The translations under genes were made by a program, and so were the position numbers. From NCBI RefSeq assembly GCF_000420845.1, contig NZ_ATVS01000001.1, positions 124,001 through 188,000 of the forward strand: DNA of 64,000 bases, written 5' to 3'. The stretch comes from Butyrivibrio sp. AE3009. Its GTDB lineage: Bacteria > Bacillota > Clostridia > Lachnospirales > Lachnospiraceae. The notes beneath the pieces were generated by a model that worked only from the letters and a program-made list of their open reading frames with translations, had not been told where the DNA came from and searched no databases. Position 1 is the stretch's first letter, and the number at the start of each line of letters is the position of its first letter. This document shows, piece after piece, positions 16,264 to 27,148 of the stretch.

Positions 16264-17099
16264 TTCGTCTCCTCCTGTCCTTCATAGAAATGCATGAACA
16301 TGTCCTCCAGAGAAGGCTCCTCAATAGTCAGGTTCTCCACATGCTGTCCGCCCAGCTCTCTGATAAGGTCATTTATATCACCGTTATACATATATTCCTT
16401 TGTCTCTCCATCTGCTGTCACTTTCACGTTTTTCGCAGATGTGGCTATAAGGTTCTCAACGGTGTCCGTCTTAATAAGGTGCCCCTCCCTCATTATTGCA
16501 GCCCTGTCGCAGTATCTGCGCACCTCAGGAAGCACATGTGTGGACAGCATGCAAGTTGTCCCCTGCTCCACATACTCTTTTATCAGTTCAAAAAAAGTAT
16601 TCTGCATCAGAGGGTCAAGACCGCTGGTGGGCTCATCAAAAACGAAGAGCTTGGGCCTGTGCTGCATCGCGCAAACTATAGACACCTTCTTTCTGTTGCC
16701 AAGGGACAGCTCCTTTATCTTCTTGGAGGTATCAACCTGAAGCCTTTCGCAGAGCTTTGCCGCCTCCTCTCTGCAGTCCACTTTCCGCACATCCGCAGCA
16801 TATTTTATGACCTCAGACACCTTCATAGTGGGGTAAAAAAGCGCCTCAGAGGGCATATATCCCACATCCCGAAGGATCCTCTCGTGGTCCTTGACGCTGT
16901 CCATTCCAAGGATATTTATCGATCCCGAATTGAAATTCAAAAACCCCAGCATGGATCTGATTGTAGTGGACTTTCCCGCTCCGTTTGGCCCTATGAATCC
17001 AAAGATTTCACCCTCATGAACCTCGAAAGACACGTCGGATACGCCACGCTTTTTTCCGTAGGTCTTGGTAAGATTCCTAATACTTATTACGTTTTCCAT
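16260..17099 (-). CDS. ABC transporter ATP-binding protein
   Basis: A 279-residue ATPase. The start at 17099 is preferred (AAAGGAGTGCT upstream; ENVISIRNLTKTYGKKRGVS is where the domain begins). It has Walker A GPNGAGKSTT, a Q-loop region, a signature motif in the form LSLGNRKKVS, Walker B LFVFDEPTSGLDP and the H-loop STHVLPEV. The non-canonical signature (LSLGNR instead of LSGGQ) is common in ABC-2 exporters of this type. The C-terminal ~60 residues (VTADGETKEYMYNGDINDLI) form the accessory domain seen in these ATPases. It is the first gene of the two-gene exporter operon. Confidence 0.93.
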   Translation of the reverse strand: MENVISIRNLTKTYGKKRGVSDVSFEVHEGEIFGFIGPNGAGKSTTIRSMLGFLNFNSGSINILGMDSVKDHERILRDVGYMPSEALFYPTMKVSEVIKYAADVRKVDCREEAAKLCERLQVDTSKKIKELSLGNRKKVSIVCAMQHRPKLFVFDEPTSGLDPLMQNTFFELIKEYVEQGTTCMLSTHVLPEVRRYCDRAAIMREGHLIKTDTVENLIATSAKNVKVTADGETKEYMYNGDINDLIRELGGQHVENLTIEEPSLEDMFMHFYEGQEETK

Positions 17100-17156
17100 A
17101 GCACTCCTTTCCGGCAACCATCCCATCGACTCATCTTATATTTTCATCTTAGGACA

Positions 17157-17187
17157 CAAAAAAAGCGGGAACAATACAAGTTCCCGC
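17157..17187 (-). terminator. Intrinsic terminator of the TIM-barrel/LytTR/DUF3021 operon
   Basis: A perfect 8-base-pair stem GCGGGAAC / GTTCCCGC (17165-17187) with a 7-base loop, followed on the minus strand by eight T. It sits directly after the DUF3021 stop and upstream of the ABC operon. Confidence 0.9.
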
Positions 17188-17196
17188 AAGCAGCAC

Positions 17197-17679
17197 TTAT
17201 TCGCCCCTATCCTGCACTTTTTTGTGCTCTGTCTTAAAGAGGGCCAGGTCTTCATTTAGTTTTTTATCATCAATATTTCTCTTGGTCTTGTAGATCAGAA
17301 TAACACATACGTAGGTCACGATCAGGTACGCCGCAAATCCCAGCGTCACGTAAATATTCTTGTCAAACCAGCTAAACAGATATGACAGAAGGCTGTAGAT
17401 AAAGGTGCATATCACAGTTCCCGCCACTTCCCGGGCTCCGACGCTGTCCGCCTCATCGAAATTCCAGAGAAGGTATACCTGGGCATAACCGATGAAATAG
17501 CAGGTGAAGATCATCTCCGCCATATGAATAATGCTGGCTTCCAGGCTTCCCAAGGCAATTCTGTACATGCTGTAGAAAAAGAGAATTGCAAAAAAGTAAA
17601 GACATGCCTTGAATTCAATTCCGATTTCCTTGGTAAGATATCTCTCCCAAAGCGATACTTTCCTATTGTCCTTCTTCAT
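17197..17679 (-). CDS. DUF3021 membrane protein
   Basis: A 160-residue protein with four hydrophobic helices (~25-43, 52-72, 86-107, 115-135) and a charged C-terminal tail. The length, topology and position directly after a LytTR regulator are those of DUF3021 proteins. Such LytTR-DUF3021 pairs are common in Bacillota and are thought to act together, the membrane protein restraining or informing the regulator; that link is known from related pairs and is inferred here. It overlaps the LytTR gene by 4 bases and ends at a strong terminator. Confidence 0.85.
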   Translation of the reverse strand: MKKDNRKVSLWERYLTKEIGIEFKACLYFFAILFFYSMYRIALGSLEASIIHMAEMIFTCYFIGYAQVYLLWNFDEADSVGAREVAGTVICTFIYSLLSYLFSWFDKNIYVTLGFAAYLIVTYVCVILIYKTKRNIDDKKLNEDLALFKTEHKKVQDRGE

Positions 17680-18119
17680 GCGTTCACCCCCTTAAGAATC
17701 CTTCTAAACTCAGAAGCATAGGTTCTTGATATCAGAATATGCTCGCCGCCCTCCATGGTGGCGTCAATGCGGTTGGAGGACATGCTCCTTAGTCTCTCCA
17801 CCTTTTCGATGTTGATGATCATGGACTTGCTGCACCTGAAGAACTTCACATCATTGAGCGTATCAAGCAGTCCCGCCAGGGTTCCTTCAAGCCTTACCAC
17901 TTCCTTTTTGGTGTAGGCAAAAATCTTATCGTCCACGGATTCCACATACAGGATGTCGGAAGGATTAATGGATATAGTCTCCCCATCCTGCCTACCGTAG
18001 AGCTTGTCGCCGCCCCCTCTTATGGCATCAAGTATGGTACGAATTCTCTTATTTTCTTCTTTGTACCTTAGTATGACCTCATCCTCTCCCGATGAAATCC
18101 TCTGAATATCAACCCTCAA
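17676..18119 (-). CDS. LytTR-domain transcriptional regulator
   Basis: A 147-residue stand-alone LytTR DNA-binding protein without a receiver. The C-terminal ~100 residues carry the LytTR pattern: INPSDILYVESVDDKIFAYT, RLEGTLAGLLDTL, FFRCSKSMIINIEKVERL and ILISRTYASEFRRIL. The N-terminal ~45 residues form a short helical lead. It is coupled by 4-base overlaps both to the TIM-barrel gene before it and to DUF3021 after it. Targets probably include its own operon; no clear LytTR direct repeat was found upstream. Confidence 0.9.
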   Translation of the reverse strand: MRVDIQRISSGEDEVILRYKEENKRIRTILDAIRGGGDKLYGRQDGETISINPSDILYVESVDDKIFAYTKKEVVRLEGTLAGLLDTLNDVKFFRCSKSMIINIEKVERLRSMSSNRIDATMEGGEHILISRTYASEFRRILKGVNA

Positions 18120-18949
18120 CTCATTCTCCCCTTATCGCCAAGCCACTTAACTGATTTCCTAAGTGCCTCTATTGTCTTTGTTTCCAGTACGCATCTGGCA
18201 TTTCTGCTCTCTGCCAGGGACAATCTGTCCTGCAGATCTATCTCTCCATCTCCAAGCGCCAAGTGATTCTTTGGAGGATTCTCTGAGCCGTCGTGGATAT
18301 GGAAATGTACCAGGCGGTCTCTATGCTCAAGAATGTAAGGAACATCCTTCTCTCCGATTGCCTTGGAATGGCCTATGTCCCAGGTAAGTCCGAACTTGGG
18401 GCTCTCAAGAAGGTATTCAATGGATTTTTTCTCATAATCTCTAAATCCATCTGTGTTCTCAACTACAACAAGAATATCATCCTCTCCAATCCACTCGCTG
18501 ACTAGCGTTCTGAAGGTAGCAAAGGACTTCATATAAGTATCAAAATCTCTGTCGTACATCTGAACCTTTTTATCAGGAAGGGTTATGTATATTCCATGAT
18601 GCATGTGCATATTCAGAGTAAGAGGCTGCGTGCTATCGCCGTATTTATCCCTAAGCGGAAGGAGCTTCTTCATTACAGCGATGCTCCTTTGCACAGTCTC
18701 AAGATAAGCTCCTGTCACAAGGCTGTTGAAATCAGCGATATTAAGATTCTCATCCAAGTGAATGGTAAAATAGATTCCTGCCTCATCGGCAAGCTTAAGG
18801 AGCCTGTCAGTATTTTCCAGCTGCTCCACCTGATATTCCGGGAAGTTCATGTTAAGCTCAATGAACTTAAGCCCCAACTCTTTGCACAGCGAAATATTAT
18901 CTTCAAGTGTCTTATTTTCTATAAGTGTCGGCATTCCAAACTGTAGCAT
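18116..18949 (-). CDS. Sugar phosphate isomerase/epimerase-like TIM-barrel protein
   Basis: A 277-residue xylose-isomerase-like/AP-endonuclease-2 TIM barrel. Visible pattern: LCKELGLKFIELNMNFPEYQ, FTIHLDENLNIADF, LNMHMHHGIYIT, VVENTDGFRDYE (Glu metal ligand), TWDIGHSKAIG (Asp and His ligands) and VHFHIHDG (His ligands). The set of acidic and His residues fits divalent-metal isomerases/epimerases. The ribosome site AGGAGGGGACAAT is strong. It heads the operon with LytTR and DUF3021, an unusual partner for that pair, so a link between a sugar-type metabolite and the regulator is possible but unproved. Confidence 0.85.
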   Translation of the reverse strand: MLQFGMPTLIENKTLEDNISLCKELGLKFIELNMNFPEYQVEQLENTDRLLKLADEAGIYFTIHLDENLNIADFNSLVTGAYLETVQRSIAVMKKLLPLRDKYGDSTQPLTLNMHMHHGIYITLPDKKVQMYDRDFDTYMKSFATFRTLVSEWIGEDDILVVVENTDGFRDYEKKSIEYLLESPKFGLTWDIGHSKAIGEKDVPYILEHRDRLVHFHIHDGSENPPKNHLALGDGEIDLQDRLSLAESRNARCVLETKTIEALRKSVKWLGDKGRMS

Positions 18950-18990
18950 ATTGTCCCCTCCTCATTTCACACACTTATAGACTAACACAA

Positions 18991-19029
18991 AAAAATAAAC
19001 AGACGCAAATCACACTGACCTACGCCTGT
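18991..19029 (-). terminator. Possible terminator of the XRE regulator gene
   Basis: On the minus strand ACAGGCG and CGTCTGT pair over 7 positions (one G-U) around a 17-base loop, followed by TTATTTTTTTG. The large loop makes it a modest candidate. Confidence 0.4.
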
Positions 19030-19056
19030 TTTACACTTATTTTTTCACAGAATATC

Positions 19057-19737
19057 TTACTTTCCAAAAAGCATATCCGCAACCTTCTCAAGTTCCCGTC
19101 TCTTCTGTACATCATCATAGCCTTTTTCTCTGTCATCGATTCCTTTAACCACATCAATATAGAACAGACCATGATGGTTACAGTAGAAAAAGATTCTTTT
19201 AACGCCCCGGATCTTGAACCTGGTCTCAGACCTTCCTTCCGGGTAGAGTTTAATCATCTGAAGCTCGTCTGATGATGCAGCTGCCACGAAAGAAATGTAA
19301 TGTTCCTTGGTCATGCTGTGATTAATCCTGACATAATACTCGTCCTCGGAGCGCTCAATGAAGATCATATGCTTTTCATCTGAAGGCTCCGCTGTTTCCG
19401 GTGATAAAACAATCCCATGACAGCTGATGACCGCCTCTCCCATGCTGTGGATTACATTGCCGCAGACAGGACAAACATAAAATTTGGACCGCATCATGTT
19501 TGCGGAAACATTGGCGTTACTTACTGTATTCCCTGATATCAGCTCAGTGACGGATATCCTGAACACATCCGCAATGGGCTCCAAAAGAGTAATATCAGGA
19601 TACCCTTTTCCCGTCTCCCACTTGGATACGGTCTTATCGGTTATTCCCAGCTTCTCTGCGAACTGAAGCTGAGTCATCTTATTCTTTTCCCGAAGCCCTC
19701 TGATAACTGCACCTGTAACATATTGGTTCATATTCAC
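19057..19737 (-). CDS. XRE-family transcriptional regulator with zinc-ribbon-like middle
   Basis: A 226-residue regulator. Residues ~10-65 are a Cro/C1-type helix-turn-helix (REKNKMTQLQFAEKLGITDK, TVSKWETGKGYPDITLLEPI). Residues ~82-105 hold YVCPVCGNVIHSMGEAVISCHG, a C-x2-C plus C-H set that probably binds zinc. The C-terminal ~110 residues resemble domains found in related Lachnospiraceae regulators and include HHGLFY. It is a single gene downstream of trpEG on the same strand but separated from it by a 64-base gap. Ligand and targets are unknown. Confidence 0.85.
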   Translation of the reverse strand: MNMNQYVTGAVIRGLREKNKMTQLQFAEKLGITDKTVSKWETGKGYPDITLLEPIADVFRISVTELISGNTVSNANVSANMMRSKFYVCPVCGNVIHSMGEAVISCHGIVLSPETAEPSDEKHMIFIERSEDEYYVRINHSMTKEHYISFVAAASSDELQMIKLYPEGRSETRFKIRGVKRIFFYCNHHGLFYIDVVKGIDDREKGYDDVQKRRELEKVADMLFGK

Positions 19738-19801
19738 TCACCTCCATATACAGATTGTAAATCCGCTAGTATCCTCATGGTACCTACGGAAAGTAGAGTC
19801 A

Positions 19802-20395
19802 TCATTTTTCCTGAAATGCCGTTAAGCCGCCTATTTTCAGAAAATTCCGCAACATATCGATTCCTTGCGGCGTCATGATGGACTCGGGATGAAACTGAAG
19901 TCCAAAGATCGGATACTCCTTGTGCTGTACCGCCATAACTTCACCGTCATCTGCAGTGGATATTACCTTAAGGCACTCGGGAAGCGTATCGGGAACCAGT
20001 GCCAGGGAGTGATATCTGGCAACCTTCACAGTCTTATCAAGTCCCTCAAATATCGGCGAAGTATTGTCCACCTCTGCATCTGACTGTTTGCCATGCATCA
20101 GGTGTCTGGCGTGGGATACGGTACCTCCGAAGGTCTCACAGATAGCCTGATGTCCCAGGCATACACCAAGGATCGGTATCTCTCTCCCAAGCTCTTTGAC
20201 TACCTCCTCGCAGATGCCTGCATCGCAGGGCTTGCCGGGACCGGGAGAAAGAACAATGGCGGAAGGCCCCAGCTCTCTTATCTCCTCCACTGTCATGGCA
20301 TCATTTCTAACTGCCTTGATGTCAGGATTGATGGTTCCTATCAACTGATACAGGTTATAGGTAAAGCTGTCGTAGTTATCGATTATAAGTATCAT
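19802..20395 (-). CDS. trpG: Anthranilate synthase component II (glutamine amidotransferase)
   Basis: A 197-residue class I glutamine amidotransferase. It opens with ILIIDNYDSFTYNLYQLIG, has the nucleophile Cys in ILGVCLGHQAICE and the His-Glu pair in LQFHPESIMT, and SPGPGKPCDAGI forms the oxyanion region. It delivers ammonia from glutamine to TrpE for anthranilate synthesis in the tryptophan pathway. It starts 3 bases after trpE, so both are made together under the T-box leader. Such subunits sometimes also serve PabB; the tight link to a Trp-type TrpE argues for tryptophan. The remaining trp genes are not in the window. Confidence 0.94.
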   Translation of the reverse strand: MILIIDNYDSFTYNLYQLIGTINPDIKAVRNDAMTVEEIRELGPSAIVLSPGPGKPCDAGICEEVVKELGREIPILGVCLGHQAICETFGGTVSHARHLMHGKQSDAEVDNTSPIFEGLDKTVKVARYHSLALVPDTLPECLKVISTADDGEVMAVQHKEYPIFGLQFHPESIMTPQGIDMLRNFLKIGGLTAFQEK

Positions 20396-20398
20396 GGC

Positions 20399-21892
20399 TC
20401 AGTCCTCCTTATCCATAAGTGTGCTGGCCTTGATGGCATTTACAACAGCCTTGGCCTTGTTAACACACTCGGTAAATTCAGTCTCGGGAACGGAATCCGC
20501 AACGATTCCGGCGCCGCTTCTTACAAATACCTTGCCGTTTTTCTTATAGGCAAGTCTGATGGCGATACAGGTATCCAGGTTACCGGTAAAATCAACGTAT
20601 CCGATGGCACCGCCGTAGATTCCTCTCTTGATCCCCTCCAGCTCATCGATCAGCTGACAGGCCCTTATCTTGGGTGCTCCTGACAGCGTTCCTGCAGGAA
20701 GAACACTGTCCACCGCATCAACAGCCGTATACTTATCGGAGAGCTTGCCCTTAACGGAGGATCCAATATGCATTACATGTGAATATCTCTCAATCCCCAT
20801 GTATTTCTCAACTTCAACACTTCCGAACTCACAGAGCCTTCCAAGGTCATTACGGCCAAGGTCCACCAGCATGTTATGCTCCGCCTTCTCCTTCTCATCT
20901 GCAAGAAGCTCTTTTTCCAGAGCCTGATCCTCCTCATAGGTAGTTCCTCTGGGTCTTGTTCCCGCAAGAGGGAAGGTACGAATCACGCCGTCCTCTACCT
21001 TAACCAGCGTCTCCGGGGAAGCTCCCGCTATCTCCGTATCACCGGAAAAATAGAACATGTAGGGCGAAGGGTTCGTAGTACGAAGGATACGATAGGTGTC
21101 AAACAGTGAACCTTCAAAAGCAGCCTCCATGGGATTGGACAGCACCAACTGGAAAATATCGCCATCAACAATATACTGCTTGGTCTTCCTCACCTTCTCG
21201 CAATACTCCTCTTTGGAAAAAACAGGGTGGATGTCCTCAAGAAGCTTACCGGGTTCAATTCTCTTAGCCTCTCCCTTTACAATGATGTCTTCCATCTCGC
21301 CAAGCTTGTGAACAGCCTTGTCGTAGCTATGCTTAAAGACTGCTTCGTCCGCATCCACATGGGCATTGGAAATAAGCACTATCTTCTGTCTGAGATTATC
21401 AAATACAATAAGGTTCTCGAACAGCATCAGATCCATATCGCTGAAGTCATACTCATTTTGGGCCTTGAACTTAAGTGACTTCTCGGCGTACTGCATGTAA
21501 TCGTAGGAAAAATAGCCAACGAGGCCGCCGGTAAAGGTAGGCATTCCCTCAAGGCGGGGAGATTTATTTTTCTCCACAAGTTCTTTCAGAAAGGCTCCGG
21601 GTGCATCGCAGTCCGACTCGGTAACCTCCCCATTTTCATCCGTTACATAGAGCTTATGTTCCTTGAGACTGATCTCCATTGTGGGATTGTAGCCAAGGAA
21701 GGAATACCTTCCCCACTGTCTTGAATCCTCCACACTCTCCAAAAGGAAGCAGTGGTCACTGACGTTCTTGAGCTTTCTCATTACCTGAACGGGAGTAGCA
21801 ATATCGGAGAGGATCTCTCTTACTACGGGAATAAGCTTGTAGTCCCCTGTTCCGGCGATCTTAAGTACTTCTTCAAATGTTGTCTGGTGCAT
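20399..21892 (-). CDS. trpE: Anthranilate synthase component I
   Basis: A 497-residue chorismate-using enzyme that converts chorismate and ammonia to anthranilate. The N-terminal domain has LLESVEDSRQWGRYSFLG, whose LLES motif is part of the tryptophan feedback-inhibition site in TrpE proteins. The chorismate-binding domain has NPSPYMFYFSGDTEIAGASP, TFPLAGTRPRG, the DLGRNDLGR motif, HVMHIGSSVKG and LPAGTLSGAPK. All expected catalytic segments are present. It is preceded by a T-box leader with a UGG specifier, so transcription should rise when tRNA-Trp is uncharged; enzyme activity should fall with tryptophan. Confidence 0.96.
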   Translation of the reverse strand: MHQTTFEEVLKIAGTGDYKLIPVVREILSDIATPVQVMRKLKNVSDHCFLLESVEDSRQWGRYSFLGYNPTMEISLKEHKLYVTDENGEVTESDCDAPGAFLKELVEKNKSPRLEGMPTFTGGLVGYFSYDYMQYAEKSLKFKAQNEYDFSDMDLMLFENLIVFDNLRQKIVLISNAHVDADEAVFKHSYDKAVHKLGEMEDIIVKGEAKRIEPGKLLEDIHPVFSKEEYCEKVRKTKQYIVDGDIFQLVLSNPMEAAFEGSLFDTYRILRTTNPSPYMFYFSGDTEIAGASPETLVKVEDGVIRTFPLAGTRPRGTTYEEDQALEKELLADEKEKAEHNMLVDLGRNDLGRLCEFGSVEVEKYMGIERYSHVMHIGSSVKGKLSDKYTAVDAVDSVLPAGTLSGAPKIRACQLIDELEGIKRGIYGGAIGYVDFTGNLDTCIAIRLAYKKNGKVFVRSGAGIVADSVPETEFTECVNKAKAVVNAIKASTLMDKED

Positions 21893-21983
21893 TTCATCCT
21901 CCTATTTATCTTATCCCTCTTATTTCAATAATATTTCCATTCGCGCGAGTGTGCATCCATAGCGGAGCGCTTTTTTATGAAAT

Positions 21984-22275
21984 AAAAAAGCCCTCAGCAG
22001 AAACTGTTATAAATTTCTGCTGAGGGCGAGTAAACTAAAATCTACCCGTGGTGCCACCTCAATTTGTGATACATCACACGCTTAATAAGATACCAACATA
22101 TCTCTGACCTGGTAACGGGTGTCTGCCCGTCATGAATACTTGGGAAAAAACCCTTTCACCATGCCCTCAACGGTCCATTTGCAAATCAGCTTACTATCCG
22201 GCTCTCACCTACCCGGACTCTCTGGGAGTGCTCCATCTGCTTTATCTCCGCATCATAGGTTTTGTCTGTATTTAT
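21984..22275 (-). promoter_or_regulatory. T-box riboswitch (tRNA-Trp specific) upstream of trpEG
   Basis: The minus-strand leader carries the conserved T-box AGGTGGCACCACGG (complement at 22046-22058) which pairs with the tRNA acceptor end. A strong terminator follows: GCCCTCAGCAGAAA paired over 14 positions (21990-22027) with a six-T tract. In the 3' side of the long stem I the triplet UGG (22177-22175), preceded by AAA and followed by A, is the likely specifier codon and matches tryptophan, in agreement with the genes controlled. The mechanism (uncharged tRNA stabilises the antiterminator) is known for the class. Confidence 0.93.
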
Positions 22276-22280
22276 GGACT

Positions 22281-22310
22281 ATTATAGCTTTACCGCGTTA
22301 ACCTTGTCAA
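22281..22310 (-). promoter_or_regulatory. Promoter of the trpEG operon
   Basis: Minus strand TTGACA (22310-22305), 18-base spacer, TATAAT (22286-22281): both hexamers perfect. The start point would be near 22274, at the beginning of the T-box leader. It begins 34 bases downstream of the GH5 stop, so the cellulase and trp transcription units are adjacent. Confidence 0.9.
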
Positions 22311-22343
22311 TTGATAAATCTTAATTATTACGTGGAAAAATTA

Positions 22344-24224
22344 TCATCCGCCGTAATAGGTGGTAACTGTCTCACCCTTCTGTCCGAGAGGTACCTGGTG
22401 ATCAAGACCAACGAATCTGCCGGTTCTGGAATCTGACCAAAGGGTCTTCTTCATCATGTTGTACTTCTCAGTATCCCATGTAAGCCAGTCGCCTTCAAGA
22501 AGTCCGCCGGTATCGCCGGAGTTGGGGTTGATGCACCAGAAGGTGTGGTTGATCTTGTTCTTGGCAATGAAGTCAGCCATGATGTAGAGATACTTCTCAT
22601 TGCTGCCACCATCCATAAATCCGCCCCACTCACCGATAAGGAGAGGTGCGATATTCTGATCCTGGAGATAGAACCAGTTGTCATACCATACGTCAGCAAG
22701 AAGAGTCTCCTCTGAGAAATCCTTCTTGAACCAGGACTGCTCATATACAAGCGGGCCATAGTCGTGAGGTGAATATACGAGCTGGCTCTGATACCGGCCA
22801 AGATCTACAGGAAGGTCGCCTGCAAGTCTGAGGTTGCCGCCCCACCATTGTCCGTAGTACTTGAGCTGATCCTCTGATGCGTTGGGATCCTGTGTGCCGG
22901 AGTTGTAGTCATAGCCCGGTCTTGGAGTCTCCTCGATACCCTCTACCATGATAAGGAGGTTAGGGTTAACATCAAGGATAGCCTTACCGCAGCGGCTTGC
23001 TGCATATCTCCAGTTGTTCTCATCTGTTGAGTCATCCCACTTAGCGGAAACAGCTTCTGCCTGTGAGAATTTGCCGTGAGGCTCATTCTTAAGGTCGCAG
23101 GCGATGATGGTGTCATCATTCTTGTACTCATTTACAAACCATGTCCAGCCTTCTATCCAGTCTTCTGTTGTGAAGCCCTTAGGGCCATACCATACGTTGT
23201 AGTTGTGACCGGAGTTGTTGGCATCTGCGCTGTGGCAATCCATCATAACCTTGATACCGTTCTCTTTGCAAAGAGCAAGGAAAACATCAAAGATCTCTCT
23301 TGAGCCCATATCGGAGCCATCTGCTCTCTTAAGCTCGGGATTAGCATAGGTATTAACGTTAACCTTAACGTTCTTGCCTGACTTCCACTCAAAAAGAAGC
23401 TCTGTTGAGATAGGCACACGAACAAGGTTGATGCCGTGATCAGCCATGCTCTCAACTGTTGTCTTCATGTTGGCACTCCATAAGCCGTGGAATACTCTCT
23501 CTGAGCAATTAAAACCAAACCAGTTGGCGCCGGTAAGATATACTTCATGTCCGTACTTGTCATAGATCCTACCGCCCTTGGCATGAAGCCAGTCATCACC
23601 CTGAACAGCATCGCCTGTATAAGGATCCGGCTGTGGTGTAGGTGTAGGATCTGGCTCAGGTGTCGGAGTGGGATCCGGTGTTAGTGTAGGCTCCGGTTCC
23701 GGTTCAGGCTCGGGCTCCGGATCGGGCTGAGGCTGAGGCTCGGGTTCAGGCTCAGGTGTAGGCTCGGGATCAGGTGTGATCTCTCCGCTGAGATCTCCGT
23801 CCACAAGGATCTCTACCTTGTTACCTACATGGCTTGAACCCTGGATGCCGAACTCTACGGCATTACCGGATTCGATCACTGAGTTCCACTCCATGGGAGT
23901 GATGATGTAATAATTGCCGCTTTCTGTAATCTTAACGTTCCAACTGGAGTCGATTCCAACGTCGTTCTTGTTTATCTTAAGGGCCCATGATTCTGCTCTT
24001 TTGCCTGTGTCGTTCTTAACCTTGATCAGCACCTGGTAGCCTGAGCCCCAGTTGTTGATGGTATATGAAGTTGTAAGGCCTGTGGCAACAAAAGAGCTTA
24101 TAGGAGCTGTATTTCCTGCTGCATAGGAACTAAGGCTGCAAAATCCGGAGCCTGTAATTACCATGGCGGCTGCCAGTGTTCCGATAAAGGCCTTTCTGTA
24201 TATTGATCTCATTTTCTTGTGCAT
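22344..24224 (-). CDS. Secreted GH5 cellulase with N-terminal CBM2
   Basis: A 626-residue exported endoglucanase-type protein. Order: signal peptide (~1-35, cleavage near SYAAG), CBM2 (~45-145; [38 protein letters not shown]), Pro/Glu/Thr linker (~150-202), GH5 catalytic domain (~210-600). The acid/base Glu is E381 (CDLKNEPHG) and the nucleophile E532 (LLIGEWGGF); [17 protein letters not shown] carries the conserved substrate His. Having the CBM2 in front of the catalytic domain is opposite to the two other cellulases here. No sortase or dockerin motif is present, so it should be free in the medium. A GGAGG site precedes the start by 11 bases. It probably shares the GH9 promoter, with a hairpin between the genes. 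Confidence 0.93.
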   Translation of the reverse strand: MHKKMRSIYRKAFIGTLAAAMVITGSGFCSLSSYAAGNTAPISSFVATGLTTSYTINNWGSGYQVLIKVKNDTGKRAESWALKINKNDVGIDSSWNVKITESGNYYIITPMEWNSVIESGNAVEFGIQGSSHVGNKVEILVDGDLSGEITPDPEPTPEPEPEPQPQPDPEPEPEPEPEPTLTPDPTPTPEPDPTPTPQPDPYTGDAVQGDDWLHAKGGRIYDKYGHEVYLTGANWFGFNCSERVFHGLWSANMKTTVESMADHGINLVRVPISTELLFEWKSGKNVKVNVNTYANPELKRADGSDMGSREIFDVFLALCKENGIKVMMDCHSADANNSGHNYNVWYGPKGFTTEDWIEGWTWFVNEYKNDDTIIACDLKNEPHGKFSQAEAVSAKWDDSTDENNWRYAASRCGKAILDVNPNLLIMVEGIEETPRPGYDYNSGTQDPNASEDQLKYYGQWWGGNLRLAGDLPVDLGRYQSQLVYSPHDYGPLVYEQSWFKKDFSEETLLADVWYDNWFYLQDQNIAPLLIGEWGGFMDGGSNEKYLYIMADFIAKNKINHTFWCINPNSGDTGGLLEGDWLTWDTEKYNMMKKTLWSDSRTGRFVGLDHQVPLGQKGETVTTYYGG

Positions 24225-24248
24225 TGAGTATTTTCCTCCAGAAAAATG

Positions 24249-24288
24249 TAGTTACTACCCACAGCCCAAAGGCTGTGAATAGTAACTA
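24249..24288 (-). other. Inverted-repeat hairpin between the GH9 and GH5 genes
   Basis: TAGTTACTA and TAGTAACTA flank CACAGCC/GGCTGTG around a 4-base loop, forming a two-part stem of about 16 pairs over 40 bases. No T-run follows on the minus strand (ACATTTTTC starts two bases later), so full termination is doubtful; RNA stabilisation or partial read-through between the two cellulase genes is more likely. Confidence 0.6.
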
Positions 24289-24304
24289 TGTATCAAAAGG
24301 TTAG

Positions 24305-26785
<2,481 letters not shown>

Positions 26786-26802
26786 TTACATTGTTTAGTA
26801 AT

Positions 26803-26833
26803 AAAAAATGATACCTGCGCGCATTGATATCAT
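26803..26833 (-). terminator. Intrinsic terminator inside the GH9 leader
   Basis: On the minus strand ATGATATC and GGTATCAT pair over 8 positions (one G-U) around AATGCGCGCA, followed at once by TTTTTTATT. The structure ends about 40 bases before the GH9 start codon and about 120-150 bases after the predicted transcription start, so it lies in the 5' untranslated region. No gene upstream on this strand needs it: the GH5 gene at 27149 has its own terminator at 27072-27115. The 26765-27148 gap otherwise holds only the promoter and AT-rich leader. Confidence 0.7.
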
Positions 26834-26960
26834 GTATTACTCCCACACGAAAGCCTGATAAATGTTACGAATATGTTAATATTTAAATTTTCAGTATATT
26901 TGATGTATTTTCAGCAAATATTTGCATTACCAAATACAATTATTCCCTTTTGCATATATA

Positions 26961-26989
26961 ATTGTAACTTAAACGTTTTAGTTTGTAAA
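26961..26989 (-). promoter_or_regulatory. Promoter of the GH9-GH5 operon with LacI-type operator
   Basis: Minus strand TTTACA (26989-26984), 17-base spacer, TACAAT (26966-26961). The spacer contains CTAAAACGTTTAAG, a near-perfect palindrome centred on CG (AAACGTTT), the symmetry typical of operators of LacI-family regulators, several of which repress clostridial cellulase genes. Hexamers, spacing and palindrome are read directly; the regulator family is inferred. No LacI gene lies in this window. Confidence 0.7.
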
Positions 26990-27071
26990 TATTATCCATG
27001 TATTTTTTTGATTAATTTTAATTTTTTATTTCTCAATTTTAATTTGACTGATTTATTTTAATTTAAATATG

Positions 27072-27115
27072 AAAAAACCTGTAAAGATGTAACATTTTTG
27101 TCACACCTTTACAGG
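27072..27115 (-). terminator. Intrinsic terminator of the downstream GH5 gene
   Basis: Minus strand: CCTGTAAAGGTGT pairs with ACATCTTTACAGG (stem 27078-27115) around a short A/T loop, then TTTTTT. It lies 34 bases after the GH5 stop at 27149. Confidence 0.9.
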
Positions 27116-27148
27116 TATAGTTTCCTACAATATATGGTTTAGATATTA

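Noticed and set aside
16290-17237. 315-codon plus-strand frame opposite the ABC ATPase
   Set aside because: The ATPase has every expected motif on the other strand; this frame has none.
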